Positions 20,238-29,514 are shown, counted from the stretch's first letter. The stretch: 64,000 bases of DNA from Rhodocyclaceae bacterium (GCA_004379165.1 NKXK01000027.1:186001-250000), one strand, 5' to 3'. The notes: a model not told the origin generated them from the sequence alone. Translations and numbers: made by a program.

Positions 20238-22460
20238 TCAGAACTTGACGTTCACCCCCGCGTAGATCGAGCGGCCCATGCCGGGAACGCCGATGCCCCA
20301 GGGAATGCCATTGATGCTCATGGTCGTGCCCTGGCCGGTGTAGGCGCCGCCGGTCGGCTGGTAGTAGAACTTGTCGAGCAGGTTCTCGACGCCGAGATCA
20401 AGGCGGACACGCTGCCAGCTGTAACTGGCGCGCAGGTTGAGCAGGCTGTAGCCAGAGGTCTTGATCTCGTTGCGGACGTCCGAAACCTTGCTCTTGCCGG
20501 TCACGCCAACGACTTCAAAGGCATTGTCCCAGCCACCGAGGCGGTGGCTCAGCACCAGTTTGCCGTTGAGCGGCATGATGTTGTACAACTCGTCGCCGGT
20601 GTCGGTGTTCTTGCCGTTGGTGTAGTTGAGCAGGCCGCGGAGCGCGAAGTCGCCGGCTCCGGTGCTGGCCAGCGGCATGCGGCCGGACAGGTCTAGGCCG
20701 AAGAGGCGGGCGGTCTGGTTGGCGTACTGCAGGGTGACGAAACGGTTGTTTGTCGTAGCGTTAGGCGCGGCACAAGTCGTTGTGTTGTTGCAACGCACGG
20801 CGTCGATGTAGTCGTCGACATGCGTGTAGTACGGCGTCGCCTTGAATTCATAGCGGCGGTCGGCGGAGTGCAGGTCCAGCGTGGCGGAGAGGGTGTGGGC
20901 CTTTTCCGCCTTCAGATCCATGTTGCCGATGTAGCCGTTGCCGTCGCCGACGTAGTTGTTCATGACGGCGGCCATCGACCAGGTCGACCAGGTGTAGCGC
21001 TCGTAAAGGTTGGGCGAGCGCACCTTGCGGGCGAAGCCGACTTCGAGGTCGGCGGTTTCGCTCGGCGTATGGCGAACCAGCGCGGTCATGTCCCAGTTGT
21101 TGTCGGTGCGTTCGTGATTGCGCGCATTGAATGCATTGGCATCGACCACCTGAGCGCCCATTGCGCCTGCCGCAGTGCTGTAGCCGCGGACATTGCCGGT
21201 ATCGGTGCGCACGTTCTCGTAGCGCACGCCCAGCAGCGACAACCATTGCGGGGCGAAGCGGGATTCCCACTCGCCAAAAGCGGCGATACGGTCGCGCTGA
21301 CCATCCTTGATGTTCTCGAAGGTGCCGGGTGACATGCCGCCAGTACCGGAGGGGGGCCACCAATCGTCGAGGCGATAGGTCTGGTAGAGCGAGCCGATGC
21401 GCAGCAGGTTGTTGGGGTTCATGTCGACATCGGCCTTGAGATTGACGCCGGTGGTCTTGCTCTTGGTGTACATCGGCATACCCGGAGCTGTGCCGTATTG
21501 AAACTGCTTGTCCGGCCCGAAATCCATGTAGTGAGATACTCGCTCATGGTAGGCCCGCGCTTCCAGTGCGCCCCAGCCGAATTGGCCGAGGTAGCGCAGG
21601 TTGAAGCGCTTCTGCTCGTTGTCGAGCATATCCATGCGCTGGTTCGGGAAGAGTTGTTCCGGGACTTCCTGATAGCCGACCTTGGCTTCGATCAGGTGGT
21701 CGCCGCCCTTCATCGCGAAGCCGACGGTGTGGGTGCGGGTTTCGTAAGCGCTGGAGCCGACTTCGTCGCGGGCGATCAGGTGGCCGGCACGGCCGGTAGC
21801 ATTGGTCGTCTTGAAGTCGCCGCCCGCCTTGTAGTTGTCGGCCTTGGCGAAGGCGCCGTTGTAGCTCAGGCTGAGGCTTTCAGTGGCGGCGGTGGCGCTG
21901 AGGCTGGCGCCGAAGGCGTTGCCGTTGCTGCGATAGAAGCTGCCAATTTCACCCTTCAGCAGACTCCCCTGCCCGGCGGCAGCGAACTCGGCCGGGCGGG
22001 TTTCGGCAACGATGGTGCCGCCAATGCTGTCCCCGCCGACGCTGACCGGCGTGATGCCGGCCCAGACCTTGAGCTTGCCGACATTGGTCGGGTCGACATA
22101 GCTCAGCGGCGGATTCATGTGGTTGGGGCAGGAGGCGATGAAATCCATGCCATCGACCTGGATGCGCAGGCGGTCATCGGCCAGGCCACGGATAATCGGC
22201 AAGCTGCTGGTGCCGCCGGCGCCTTGCAGCGCCACACCGGGCACGTCGCGGAGCAGGCTGGCGGTGTCGCTGGTGGCCGGGCGCAGTTGCTGCAGGCTGC
22301 TATTGCCAACGCTGGTCGATACCGGCGCTTCGCGTTGGGCTTTGACGATGATCTCGTCAAGCACCGGCGCCGGCCGGCTTTGTGCGACGGCTGCACCCGG
22401 CAGGGCACCGGAAAAAATGATGGCTACGGCCGCGCTGAGCGGACGGATTCGATACCCCAT
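20238..22460 (-). CDS. TonB-dependent outer-membrane receptor, NosA/OprC-like (copper-associated)
   Basis: The 740-residue product has a signal peptide (about 1-26), a plug domain with IIRGLADDRLRIQVDGMDFI, and a beta-barrel ending in GRSIYAGVNVKF with the terminal aromatic residue expected for barrel assembly. The plug carries SCPNHMNPPLSYVDP. Its Cys111-x3-Met115 motif resembles the copper-ligating CxxxM of OprC and NosA receptors, which bind or import copper and are linked to nitrous oxide reductase maturation. That match is from memory, so the substrate is an inference. Neighbouring tonB and regulator genes are consistent with a dedicated metal-uptake unit. Confidence 0.82.
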   Translation of the reverse strand: MGYRIRPLSAAVAIIFSGALPGAAVAQSRPAPVLDEIIVKAQREAPVSTSVGNSSLQQLRPATSDTASLLRDVPGVALQGAGGTSSLPIIRGLADDRLRIQVDGMDFIASCPNHMNPPLSYVDPTNVGKLKVWAGITPVSVGGDSIGGTIVAETRPAEFAAAGQGSLLKGEIGSFYRSNGNAFGASLSATAATESLSLSYNGAFAKADNYKAGGDFKTTNATGRAGHLIARDEVGSSAYETRTHTVGFAMKGGDHLIEAKVGYQEVPEQLFPNQRMDMLDNEQKRFNLRYLGQFGWGALEARAYHERVSHYMDFGPDKQFQYGTAPGMPMYTKSKTTGVNLKADVDMNPNNLLRIGSLYQTYRLDDWWPPSGTGGMSPGTFENIKDGQRDRIAAFGEWESRFAPQWLSLLGVRYENVRTDTGNVRGYSTAAGAMGAQVVDANAFNARNHERTDNNWDMTALVRHTPSETADLEVGFARKVRSPNLYERYTWSTWSMAAVMNNYVGDGNGYIGNMDLKAEKAHTLSATLDLHSADRRYEFKATPYYTHVDDYIDAVRCNNTTTCAAPNATTNNRFVTLQYANQTARLFGLDLSGRMPLASTGAGDFALRGLLNYTNGKNTDTGDELYNIMPLNGKLVLSHRLGGWDNAFEVVGVTGKSKVSDVRNEIKTSGYSLLNLRASYSWQRVRLDLGVENLLDKFYYQPTGGAYTGQGTTMSINGIPWGIGVPGMGRSIYAGVNVKF

Positions 22461-22603
22461 GCTGCACTCCCCAGAGATTTTTGTTTATCAACGGGCGCTT
22501 ATTTTCGGCGTGCAGGCTGAGCTTGGGAATGTGGCAAATTGTCGCAGCCCGGATGGCCTAGTCCCTTGTGGGTAGATTTGAGCGGGGGGCTGGCGGGTGA
22601 GGC

Positions 22604-22639
22604 GCCTGATTTTCGCAGGTTTTTAAGGTTGACCGCACC
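22604..22639 (-). repeat. Dispersed 35-bp motif, intergenic degenerate copy
   Basis: On the minus strand the core reads TGCGGTCAACCTTAAAAA and continues CCTGCGAAAATCAGGCG, matching the tail of other copies. It lies in the gap between ptsI and the receptor gene. Confidence 0.5.
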
Positions 22640-22663
22640 CGGGAGGAAGTACCTCTAGGCCAG

Positions 22664-24409
22664 CTAGCCGGCGTTGAGCTTCTCCAGGGCTTCCCGGAGT
22701 TTGCCGGGCTCGTCCAGGCGCAGCATTTTGCGGACATTGGCAGCAATCGCAGCAACATCTGCCTTGAGTACACGTTGCTTGACCCTGAGGATCTGCGAGG
22801 GGTGCATCGAAAACGTGCGCAGACCCATGCCAAGGAACAGGCGGGTCAAGTCGGGGTCGCCGGCCATTTCGCCGCAGACCGATACCGGAATGCCGACTTT
22901 CTCGGCGCTGGCGAGGGTATGGGCGATCAGCATCAGCACCGCCGGGTGCAGCGGATCGTAGAGCGCGGCGACCTGCTCGTCGGCGCGGTCGATGGCCAGT
23001 GTGTATTGAATCAGGTCGTTGGTGCCGATCGACAAGAAATTCAGACGGCGCAGGAAGAGGCCCACCGCCAGCGCGGCGGCTGGAATCTCGATCATGCCGC
23101 CGACTTCGATGTTCTCGTCGAAGCTGACCTTTTCACCGCGCAGGCTGGATTTTGCCCGTTCGAGCGCGGCCAGCGTCTGGTCGATTTCATGCGCATGCGC
23201 CAGCATCGGGATCAGCAGCTTGATCGGCCCATGTTTGCTGGCGCGCAGGATGGCGCGTAGCTGGGTGTGGAACATCTTCGGTTCGGCCAGCGACAGGCGG
23301 ATGGCGCGCCGCCCCAGCGCCGGGTTGGTCTTGACGCGGTCACTGGCGTTGGCTTCCGGGTGCAGGTCCTTGTCCGCGCCGAGGTCAAAGGTGCGGATCG
23401 TGACCGGCCGGCCACCCATGCCCTTGACGACCTTCTTGTAGGCTTCGTACTGCTCCTGCTCGTCCGGCATGTCACCGCGGTTGAGGAAAAGAAACTCTGT
23501 TCGGAACAGGCCGATGCCCTCGGCGCCGGCATCTAGTGCGGTGGGCACATCGCCCGGCAGTTCGATGTTGGCCTGCAGCTGGATTTCGACGCCGTCGATG
23601 GTTTCGGATTTTGCCGTCTTGAGGCGCTTGAGTTTGGTCTTTTCAAGCTCCAGCTGATTCTTGCGCAGCTGGTATTCCTCAAGAACGCGCGGGTCCGGAT
23701 TGACGATGACAACGCCGCGCAGACCATCGACGATCAGTTGCTCGCCATCGCGGATCGCCGCCCGGGCGTTTTCCAGACCGAGGACGGCGGGAATCGCCAT
23801 GCTGCGGGCGAGGATGGCGGTGTGCGATGTGGCGCCACCAACATCGCAGATGAAGGAGGCGAAGCGATGTTCCTTGAACGAGATCGTGTCGGCCGGCGAG
23901 AGATCGTGGGCGACGACGATCAGCGCATCTTCCTTGCTGTTCTTCGCGGTACGCAGCGCCGCCCGGCCCGGATGCCCGAGCAATTCCTTGACGACGCGCT
24001 CGACCACCTGGACAACGTCGAACTTGCGCTCACGCAGATAGAGGTCGTCGAACTGCTCGAACTGTTCGACGAGATGCTCCATCTGCTGCACCAATGCCCA
24101 CTCGGCATTGCAACGTCGCTCGCGGATGATCTCGCGCGGTTTTTCCGCCAGCTCCGGGTCTTCGAGGAACATGGTGTGGATGTCGATGAAGGCGGCGAGC
24201 TCGGCTGGCGCATGCTCGGTGCTTTCCTTCATCAGGATCAGTTCGCTCTTGACGGCGCTGACCGCGGCGTCGAAGCGGGCGATTTCCTTGTCGACCATCC
24301 GCGGGGTGATGGTCAGGTGCGACACTTCGAGTGTCGCGTGCGACATGAGCATGGCCCGCCCGATGGCGATGCCGCTGGAGACACCGAGACCGTGCAGGGT
24401 AAAGCTCAT
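22664..24409 (-). CDS. ptsI: Phosphoenolpyruvate-protein phosphotransferase (PTS enzyme I)
   Basis: Enzyme I transfers phosphate from phosphoenolpyruvate to HPr. The 581-residue product has the phospho-histidine region GGATSHTAILARSMAIPAVL, the PEP-binding TIRTFDLGADK, and the C-terminal active-site cysteine in VSVCGEMAGDP. It has no N-terminal GAF domain, so it is EI and not EI-Ntr. It lies 3 bases after the HPr gene. No sugar-specific IIBC component is nearby. Confidence 0.97.
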   Translation of the reverse strand: MSFTLHGLGVSSGIAIGRAMLMSHATLEVSHLTITPRMVDKEIARFDAAVSAVKSELILMKESTEHAPAELAAFIDIHTMFLEDPELAEKPREIIRERRCNAEWALVQQMEHLVEQFEQFDDLYLRERKFDVVQVVERVVKELLGHPGRAALRTAKNSKEDALIVVAHDLSPADTISFKEHRFASFICDVGGATSHTAILARSMAIPAVLGLENARAAIRDGEQLIVDGLRGVVIVNPDPRVLEEYQLRKNQLELEKTKLKRLKTAKSETIDGVEIQLQANIELPGDVPTALDAGAEGIGLFRTEFLFLNRGDMPDEQEQYEAYKKVVKGMGGRPVTIRTFDLGADKDLHPEANASDRVKTNPALGRRAIRLSLAEPKMFHTQLRAILRASKHGPIKLLIPMLAHAHEIDQTLAALERAKSSLRGEKVSFDENIEVGGMIEIPAAALAVGLFLRRLNFLSIGTNDLIQYTLAIDRADEQVAALYDPLHPAVLMLIAHTLASAEKVGIPVSVCGEMAGDPDLTRLFLGMGLRTFSMHPSQILRVKQRVLKADVAAIAANVRKMLRLDEPGKLREALEKLNAG

Positions 24410-24412
24410 GGC

Positions 24413-24682
24413 TTATTCGCCTTCGCCGAAGTAGTCCGCGATCAGCGCCAGCAGGGCGTCCATGGCTTCCGCTTCGTCGGCGCCATCGGTCTCGATGGTC
24501 ACTTTCGAACCCTTGCCGGCCGCCAGCATCATGACGCCCATGATGCTTTTGGCGTTGATGCGGCGCGTGCCCTTGCTCATCCAGACCTCACATGTGTATT
24601 TACCGGCAAGCTGGGTCAGCTTGGCGGATGCCCGGGCGTGCAGGCCCAGTTTGTTGATGATTTCGGTTTCCTTGGTCAGCAT
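24413..24682 (-). CDS. ptsH: Phosphocarrier protein HPr
   Basis: HPr is the small phosphocarrier between enzyme I and EIIA proteins. The 89-residue product has the phosphorylated His15 in NKLGLHARASAK and the regulatory serine region INAKSIMGVMML at about 46. It lies between the EIIA gene and ptsI with gaps of 2 and 3 bases, so the three are one transcript. Confidence 0.96.
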   Translation of the reverse strand: MLTKETEIINKLGLHARASAKLTQLAGKYTCEVWMSKGTRRINAKSIMGVMMLAAGKGSKVTIETDGADEAEAMDALLALIADYFGEGE

Positions 24683-24684
24683 GG

Positions 24685-25074
24685 TCAGTGATCCAGCAGA
24701 TTGAGCACGCCATCGCGACCACCGTCGCGGGCGCGGATGAGCAGAGTTTCCATGCCCTTGTCGCGGTAAGTCAGGGCGCGCAGCAGCATGGGGAGATTGA
24801 CGCCGGCCAAGCCCTCGGTGCGTCCCGGCTCAAGGAGCTTGAGCGCAAGATTGGCGGGGCTGGCGCCAAAAATGTCGGTGAGGAGCAATACCCCATCTCC
24901 CGCGTCGACCAGGCGACGCAGGTCGCGGGCGAGCGGAATGAGATCGAGCGGATCGTCCTGCGCCGACAGCCCCAGCTGGTTCAGCAGGGGCGGTCGCTTG
25001 TTCAGCACATGGCAGGCGTTCTGGACGAGCGCCTCACCGTAGCTGCCGTGGGTAATGAGCAGGATGCCGATCAT
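24685..25074 (-). CDS. PTS mannose-type EIIA domain protein
   Basis: The 129-residue product is a stand-alone EIIA of the mannose family, starting MIGILLITHGSYGEALVQ, with the expected phospho-acceptor His9. The DGVLLLTDIFGASPANLAL region is the conserved core. Because no EIIB, EIIC or EIID gene is adjacent, it probably has a regulatory role within an incomplete PTS, as is common in betaproteobacteria. Confidence 0.92.
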   Translation of the reverse strand: MIGILLITHGSYGEALVQNACHVLNKRPPLLNQLGLSAQDDPLDLIPLARDLRRLVDAGDGVLLLTDIFGASPANLALKLLEPGRTEGLAGVNLPMLLRALTYRDKGMETLLIRARDGGRDGVLNLLDH

Positions 25075-25105
25075 GCATCGGATTCTAACGCCCTTTAGTC
25101 ATGCT

Positions 25106-25987
25106 TTAGCGGCGGCTGACGATCAGAATGCCGATGACCACCAGGCCGGCGCCAATGATCTGTTCGAGCGAGATGGCCTCGTCCAGCAACCACCAGCCAA
25201 AACCGATGGTCAGGATCGGCCCGACCATGCCGACCAGTGAGGCGCGGCCGGCACCGAGATGGCGGATTGCCGATGACTGCGCGAACACCGGGATGACAGT
25301 GGAAAAGATCGCCATGGCCAGTCCCCAGCCGTAGACCGGCAGCGGCTGAATGAAGGCGGAGAGCGGCTGAGCGATCGAGAAATGCAGCAACGTGACGGCC
25401 GACGAGACCAGTGTCGCCAGCGCCGAAAAGCGCATGGCGCCGAGGCGGCCGATCATCGGCGCGCTGCCCGAAATGTACAGCGCGTAGGAAATGCTGGAGC
25501 CGAAAACCAGCGCGCCGCCGATCAGCACGCTGCGTGTGTCGCCCAGGCCGAGGTCGTGGATGAAGGCGAGCCCGATGCCGGCGTAGCAGAGCGCAATTGC
25601 GATCACTTCGCGCCGGCTGAAGGGTTTGCCTTGAAAGAGCACACCGATGAGGATGGTCAGCGTCGGGTAGGTGAACAGGATCAGGCGCTCGAGGCCGGCC
25701 GAGATGTACTGCAGCCCCATGAAGTCGAGAATGCTAGCGCCGTAATAGCCGAGGCAGCCGAGCCCGATCAGCTTGAACCAGTCATCGCGCGTCAGGTGGC
25801 TGGCTGCTTTTCGCCCGGTCAGCCCGACCCAGAGGAAGAAGGGCAGCGAGAAGCCCATGCGCAAGGCCAGCAGCGTGATCGCATCGACGCCGTAGGGGTA
25901 GGCGAGCTTGACGAAGATGGCCTTCAGCGAAAAGCCGAGGGCCCCGATCAGCGCCAGGCCGACGCCGTAAGCATTCGATTTTTCCAA
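25106..25987 (-). CDS. DMT-superfamily (EamA) transporter
   Basis: The product has ten predicted membrane segments in two EamA repeats, typical of drug/metabolite exporters of about 290 residues. The C-terminal half holds LVGMVGPILTIGFGWWLLDEAI. I choose the TTG at 25987 because an AGGGAAG ribosome-binding site lies just upstream and it gives 293 residues; a GTG at 26044 would add 19 residues that overlap the LysR promoter. It is divergent from the LysR gene, which may control it. Substrate unknown. Confidence 0.85.
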   Translation of the reverse strand: MEKSNAYGVGLALIGALGFSLKAIFVKLAYPYGVDAITLLALRMGFSLPFFLWVGLTGRKAASHLTRDDWFKLIGLGCLGYYGASILDFMGLQYISAGLERLILFTYPTLTILIGVLFQGKPFSRREVIAIALCYAGIGLAFIHDLGLGDTRSVLIGGALVFGSSISYALYISGSAPMIGRLGAMRFSALATLVSSAVTLLHFSIAQPLSAFIQPLPVYGWGLAMAIFSTVIPVFAQSSAIRHLGAGRASLVGMVGPILTIGFGWWLLDEAISLEQIIGAGLVVIGILIVSRR

Positions 25988-26086
25988 AGGTCTTCCCTGA
26001 GTGTAGATCAGGATCCCATTAGAAACGGGCAATGGCACGACCACAATTGGTATTATTCAAAGCGATCATTCGATAGAGACGAAACC

Positions 26087-26971
26087 TTGCGCTACGACCT
26101 GCCCGACCTGCGCCTCGTCGCTGCCATTTCCGACAGCGGCAGCCTGACCCGCGCGGCCGAGGCCGTGCATCTGGCGCCCTCCTCGGCCAGCCATCGCCTG
26201 ACTCAGCTCGAAGCGGCGCTCGGCGTGCCGCTTTTTGCCCGCCATGCCCGTGGCCTGACCCCGACTGCGGCCGGCGAATCGCTGCTCCGTCATGCCCGCC
26301 AGGTCTTCGCCCAGCTCGAACAGATGCACGCCGATCTTGCACCGTACGCCAGCGGCCTCGCCAGCCAGGTGACGCTGTTCGCCAACACCAACGCCATCAA
26401 TTGCTTCCTGCCGGAAGACCTCGGCGACTTCCTTCGCGAGCACCCACAGGTTCGTATCAGCCTTGAGGAGCAACCCAGCCCGGCGATCATCGGCGCCGTC
26501 GCAGCCGGGCAGGTGGAGATCGGCGTCGTTGCCGCCGAGAGCGGCACGGCCGGGCTGGAGACGCGACCCTACCGACAGGACCGGTTGGTCATCATCGTTG
26601 CCCCCGGCCACCCGCTGGCAGCGCGGCAGCAACTCGCCTTTGCCGAGGTGCTGGCCGAACCGTTTGTTTGCCTGCACGCCGGCAGCGCCATCCATACCTT
26701 CATGATGAACCACGCTGCCCGCCTTGGCGGCAGGCTCGATGTGCGCATCCAGGTGCGCGGCTTCAACGCGGTTTGCCGCATGGTCGCGGCTGGGGTCGGC
26801 ATTGGCATGGTGCCGCGTTCGGCGGTCACTGCCGAGGTCGTTACTGTAGAGATCGCCGATGCCTGGGCGCCACGAGACCTGCAGCTTTGTGTCCGTGCGT
26901 TGGCGTCTTTAACGCCGGTTGCGGCTGCCCTTTTCGGGCACCTTGCCGCCAAGGGCGCGGCTGTCGCCTGA
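26087..26971 (+). CDS. LysR-family transcriptional regulator
   Basis: The product has an N-terminal winged helix, DLRLVAAISDSGSLTRAAEAV followed by LAPSSASHRLTQLEAALG, and a C-terminal co-inducer-binding domain. The open frame extends far upstream but the regulator proper begins at the TTG at 26087 (reading MRYDLPDLRLV), giving 294 residues, normal for LysR. No ATG is available near the domain start and the ribosome-binding site is weak. It is divergently placed from the DMT transporter, its likely target. Confidence 0.87.
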   Translation: MRYDLPDLRLVAAISDSGSLTRAAEAVHLAPSSASHRLTQLEAALGVPLFARHARGLTPTAAGESLLRHARQVFAQLEQMHADLAPYASGLASQVTLFANTNAINCFLPEDLGDFLREHPQVRISLEEQPSPAIIGAVAAGQVEIGVVAAESGTAGLETRPYRQDRLVIIVAPGHPLAARQQLAFAEVLAEPFVCLHAGSAIHTFMMNHAARLGGRLDVRIQVRGFNAVCRMVAAGVGIGMVPRSAVTAEVVTVEIADAWAPRDLQLCVRALASLTPVAAALFGHLAAKGAAVA

Positions 26972-27001
26972 GTCTGAAGGCTTGCTGACGTCTGCGTTGA
27001 G

Positions 27002-27026
27002 CCCGGAAATCTGGCCCATTTCCGGG
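27002..27026. terminator. Hairpin between convergent LysR and HerA-like genes
   Basis: CCCGGAAAT and ATTTCCGGG form a perfect 9-bp stem around CTGGCCC. It sits between convergent genes, so it could end transcription from both sides, although no T-tract is present. Its left arm (TGCGTTGAGCCCGGAAAT from 26993) resembles the dispersed 35-bp motif and may derive from a copy. Confidence 0.45.
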
Positions 27027-27100
27027 TCTCTCTGAACAGGCTGACTTGCAGTCAGTGAGCAGGAAACAGACATTGTTTCGCCTGTGTTGATGGTTCCTGA

Positions 27101-28726
27101 TTAACGCCGTCCGCCCAGAATCGATCCGAGCACCCCTCGCAGGATCTGTTTGCCCACCTCTCGGCCGACTGTGCCGGCGACACCGCGAGCGGCGCTCTTG
27201 GCCGCAGACTCAAGGACACCTTCGCGTTTGCCGCCACGCGGTCCGGTGCTGCCCATCAGAATTTCACCCAGGCCGCCGAAGAGACCGCCACCGGATTCGG
27301 CAGGTGGTTCCGGCGAACGGGCGCGCGGTTGGGCTTCTTCAAAGCGGGGTTGCGGCTGGGGGCGAGTGGCATGGTTGCCCCAGTCGTTGGCGTCCAGATT
27401 TCCGGCCGGTGGTGCGGGAATGGCGCCGGGTGCCGGTTTGGCGGCTGCCGCGGTTTTGCCCTTGAGGATTTCGTACGCGGATTCGCGATCCACGGATTGT
27501 CCGTAGGCGGCGAGCATCGGGCTGGACTGGATGACCGCCTGGCGCTCTTCCGGCGTCAGCGGGCCGAGGCGAGATGCGGGCGGAAAGATTACGCTGCGCT
27601 CGACGACATTGGGTCGCCCTTTTTCGTCGAGGAACGAAACCAGTGCCTCGCCGACACCGAGTTCAGTGATGAGGTTGGCAGCATCGAATTTCGGATTGGC
27701 GCGCATGGTCTGCGCGGCAGCCTGAACAGCCTTCTGGTCACGCGGAGTAAAGGCGCGCAGGGCATGCTGGACACGATTGCCGAGCTGGCCGAGGATTCGT
27801 TCTGGAACGTCGAGCGGGTTCTGGGTGACGAAATAGACGCCTACCCCCTTGGAGCGAATCAGACGTACGACTTGTTCGACCTTGTCGGTCAGTGCTGCTG
27901 GAGCATCACTGAATAGCAGGTGAGCTTCATCGAAAAAGAAAACCAGCTTGGGTTTGTCGAGATCACCGGCTTCCGGAAGTTGCTCGAAAAGTTCGGAGAG
28001 CAGCCAGAGCAGGAAAGTGGAGTAGAGCGCTGGCGAGTGGATCAGTTTTTCGGCAGCGAGAACGTTGATCACGCCACGGCCGTTGGCATCAACCTGCATC
28101 AGATCGGCGATGTTCAGCATGGGTTCGCCAAAAAAGACGTCGCCCCCTTGCTCCTCCAGCGTCAGCAGGCCGCGCTGGATGGCGCCGATGGAGGCGGAAG
28201 CAATGTTGCCGTACTCTGTGGTGTAGTTTTTCGCGTTATCACCGACGTTCTGGACCATGGCACGGAGATCCTTGAGGTCGAGCAGCAACAGCCCCTGATC
28301 GTCGGCGATCTTGAAGACCAGTTGCAGGACACCGGCTTGCGTAACGTTCAGATTGAGCAGTCGTGCCAGAAGCAGCGGCCCCATGTCGGAAATGGTGGCG
28401 CGAACTGGTACGCCGTTTTCGCCAAAGACATCCCAGAAGGCGACCGAATTGGCGTAGGGTACGAAGCCCTCCAGGCCCAGATCCTTGAGACGTGCGTCGA
28501 GTTTCGGCGTGATGTTGCCAGCAGCACCCATTCCCGAAAGATCGCCTTTGACATCCGCCATGAATACCGGAACGCCGGCGTAGGAAAGACGTTCCGCCAT
28601 CGACTGCAGGGTGACCGTCTTGCCGGTGCCGGTGGCGCCGGTGATCAAGCCGTGGCGGTTAGCCATCTGCGGTAGCAGGGCCGGGTAGCTGTCTTCGGAT
28701 TTTGCTAGATACAGGGGCTCACTCAT
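27101..28726 (-). CDS. HerA-like / DUF853 ATPase
   Basis: This is a FtsK-HerA superfamily ATPase of the DUF853 type. Walker A GATGTGKT lies at residues 30-37, and [17 protein letters not shown] is the Walker B-like DEAH. From the ATG at 28726 ([14 protein letters not shown]) it is 541 residues; an in-frame TTG at 28744 would start within the T-tract of the upstream terminator. The C-terminus (about 430-500) is low-complexity and Pro/Ala-rich, then ends in a Gly/Arg-rich tail. The cellular role of this family is not settled. Confidence 0.88.
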   Translation of the reverse strand: MSEPLYLAKSEDSYPALLPQMANRHGLITGATGTGKTVTLQSMAERLSYAGVPVFMADVKGDLSGMGAAGNITPKLDARLKDLGLEGFVPYANSVAFWDVFGENGVPVRATISDMGPLLLARLLNLNVTQAGVLQLVFKIADDQGLLLLDLKDLRAMVQNVGDNAKNYTTEYGNIASASIGAIQRGLLTLEEQGGDVFFGEPMLNIADLMQVDANGRGVINVLAAEKLIHSPALYSTFLLWLLSELFEQLPEAGDLDKPKLVFFFDEAHLLFSDAPAALTDKVEQVVRLIRSKGVGVYFVTQNPLDVPERILGQLGNRVQHALRAFTPRDQKAVQAAAQTMRANPKFDAANLITELGVGEALVSFLDEKGRPNVVERSVIFPPASRLGPLTPEERQAVIQSSPMLAAYGQSVDRESAYEILKGKTAAAAKPAPGAIPAPPAGNLDANDWGNHATRPQPQPRFEEAQPRARSPEPPAESGGGLFGGLGEILMGSTGPRGGKREGVLESAAKSAARGVAGTVGREVGKQILRGVLGSILGGRR

Positions 28727-28742
28727 GCTCTTCACGCGCTCC

Positions 28743-28781
28743 AAAAAAAATCGGCTGATCAGGGAGATCCCCGATCAGCCG
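28743..28781 (-). terminator. Strong intrinsic terminator of the exported-protein operon
   Basis: On the minus strand CGGCTGATC pairs with GATCAGCCG, with an inner GGGA/TCCC extension, followed by A and eight T residues. It follows the last gene of the low-GC operon (stop at 28826) and precedes the HerA-like gene. Confidence 0.88.
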
Positions 28782-28825
28782 CCATTCTCATCCACTTGAC
28801 CGATACGGCCAAGGAGGCATCGAAT

Positions 28826-29137
28826 TTACTTGCCCCCGATGACGCCGGATTCGTTGCCAGTAGAATTATTCTTGCCGATGGCCACGACAGCGGTATTCGC
28901 GTTAACGCCGATCACGTTCGTGTTGCCCTTGATCTGGGAACCCCCCTTGATGGCCCCGGCGGTGTTCTTTGCAGTATTGCCATCACCTATGGCAACGGCA
29001 GCGGTATTGACGTTAACACCAATGACGTTGGAGTTGCCTTCGACCTTCGAGGCGGGGCCTGAAGAGCGTTGTGCTTGCTGGGCCAAAGTTGGAGTAGCAA
29101 GTACGGCGGCAGCAATCATGAAAGAAATCACGCGCAT
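28826..29137 (-). CDS. Exported Asn-rich repeat protein (paralogue 1)
   Basis: The 103-residue product has a signal peptide (MRVISFMIAAAVLATPTLA) and a mature part made of two repeats of about 36 residues. Each repeat contains GN(S/T)NVIGVN and then AVAIG followed by (D/K)(G/N)N. Spaced Asn, Gly and Val/Ile residues suggest stacked beta-strands, somewhat like curlin repeats but not with the same spacing. It is a tandem paralogue of 29200-29514. No enzyme motif is present. I infer a structural subunit of a surface or periplasmic assembly; no known family is recognised. It is the last gene before the terminator. Confidence 0.75.
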   Translation of the reverse strand: MRVISFMIAAAVLATPTLAQQAQRSSGPASKVEGNSNVIGVNVNTAAVAIGDGNTAKNTAGAIKGGSQIKGNTNVIGVNANTAVVAIGKNNSTGNESGVIGGK

Positions 29138-29199
29138 GAAAATTCCCTCAATTGATTTACAGGAACCAAGTAGCCTATGGACAAGAACTCAACGGAGGC

Positions 29200-29514
29200 T
29201 TACTTGCCGCCGATGACGCCAGCTTCGTTAGCGGCGGTGTTGTTCTTGCCGATGGCAACAGCGGCGGTGTTCTGGTTGACACCAATCACGTTGGTGTTCC
29301 CCTTGATTTGGGTGCCGCCCTTGATGGCACCGGCGGTGTTTTTGGCGGTGTTGCCTTCGCCGATGGCGACGGCGGCAGTGTTCTGGTTAACACCGATAAC
29401 ATTGGTGTTGCCTTCGATCTTCACGCCTTGCGGGTTGGAAGAACGTTGAGCTTGCTGGGCGAAAACCGGGGTGGCGGCAACGGCAGCGGCAATCATGAAA
29501 GAAATCAGACGCAT
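29200..29514 (-). CDS. Exported Asn-rich repeat protein (paralogue 2)
   Basis: From the ATG at 29514 (MRLISFMIAAAVAATPVFA), preceded by AAAGGAG, the product is 104 residues. After the signal peptide there are two near-identical repeats of about 36 residues, each holding GNTNVIGVNQNTAAVAIG. The signal peptide and mature region closely match paralogue 1, so a recent tandem duplication is likely. The repeats are also obvious at DNA level. It probably forms the same kind of structure as paralogue 1. Function unknown. Confidence 0.77.
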   Translation of the reverse strand: MRLISFMIAAAVAATPVFAQQAQRSSNPQGVKIEGNTNVIGVNQNTAAVAIGEGNTAKNTAGAIKGGTQIKGNTNVIGVNQNTAAVAIGKNNTAANEAGVIGGK

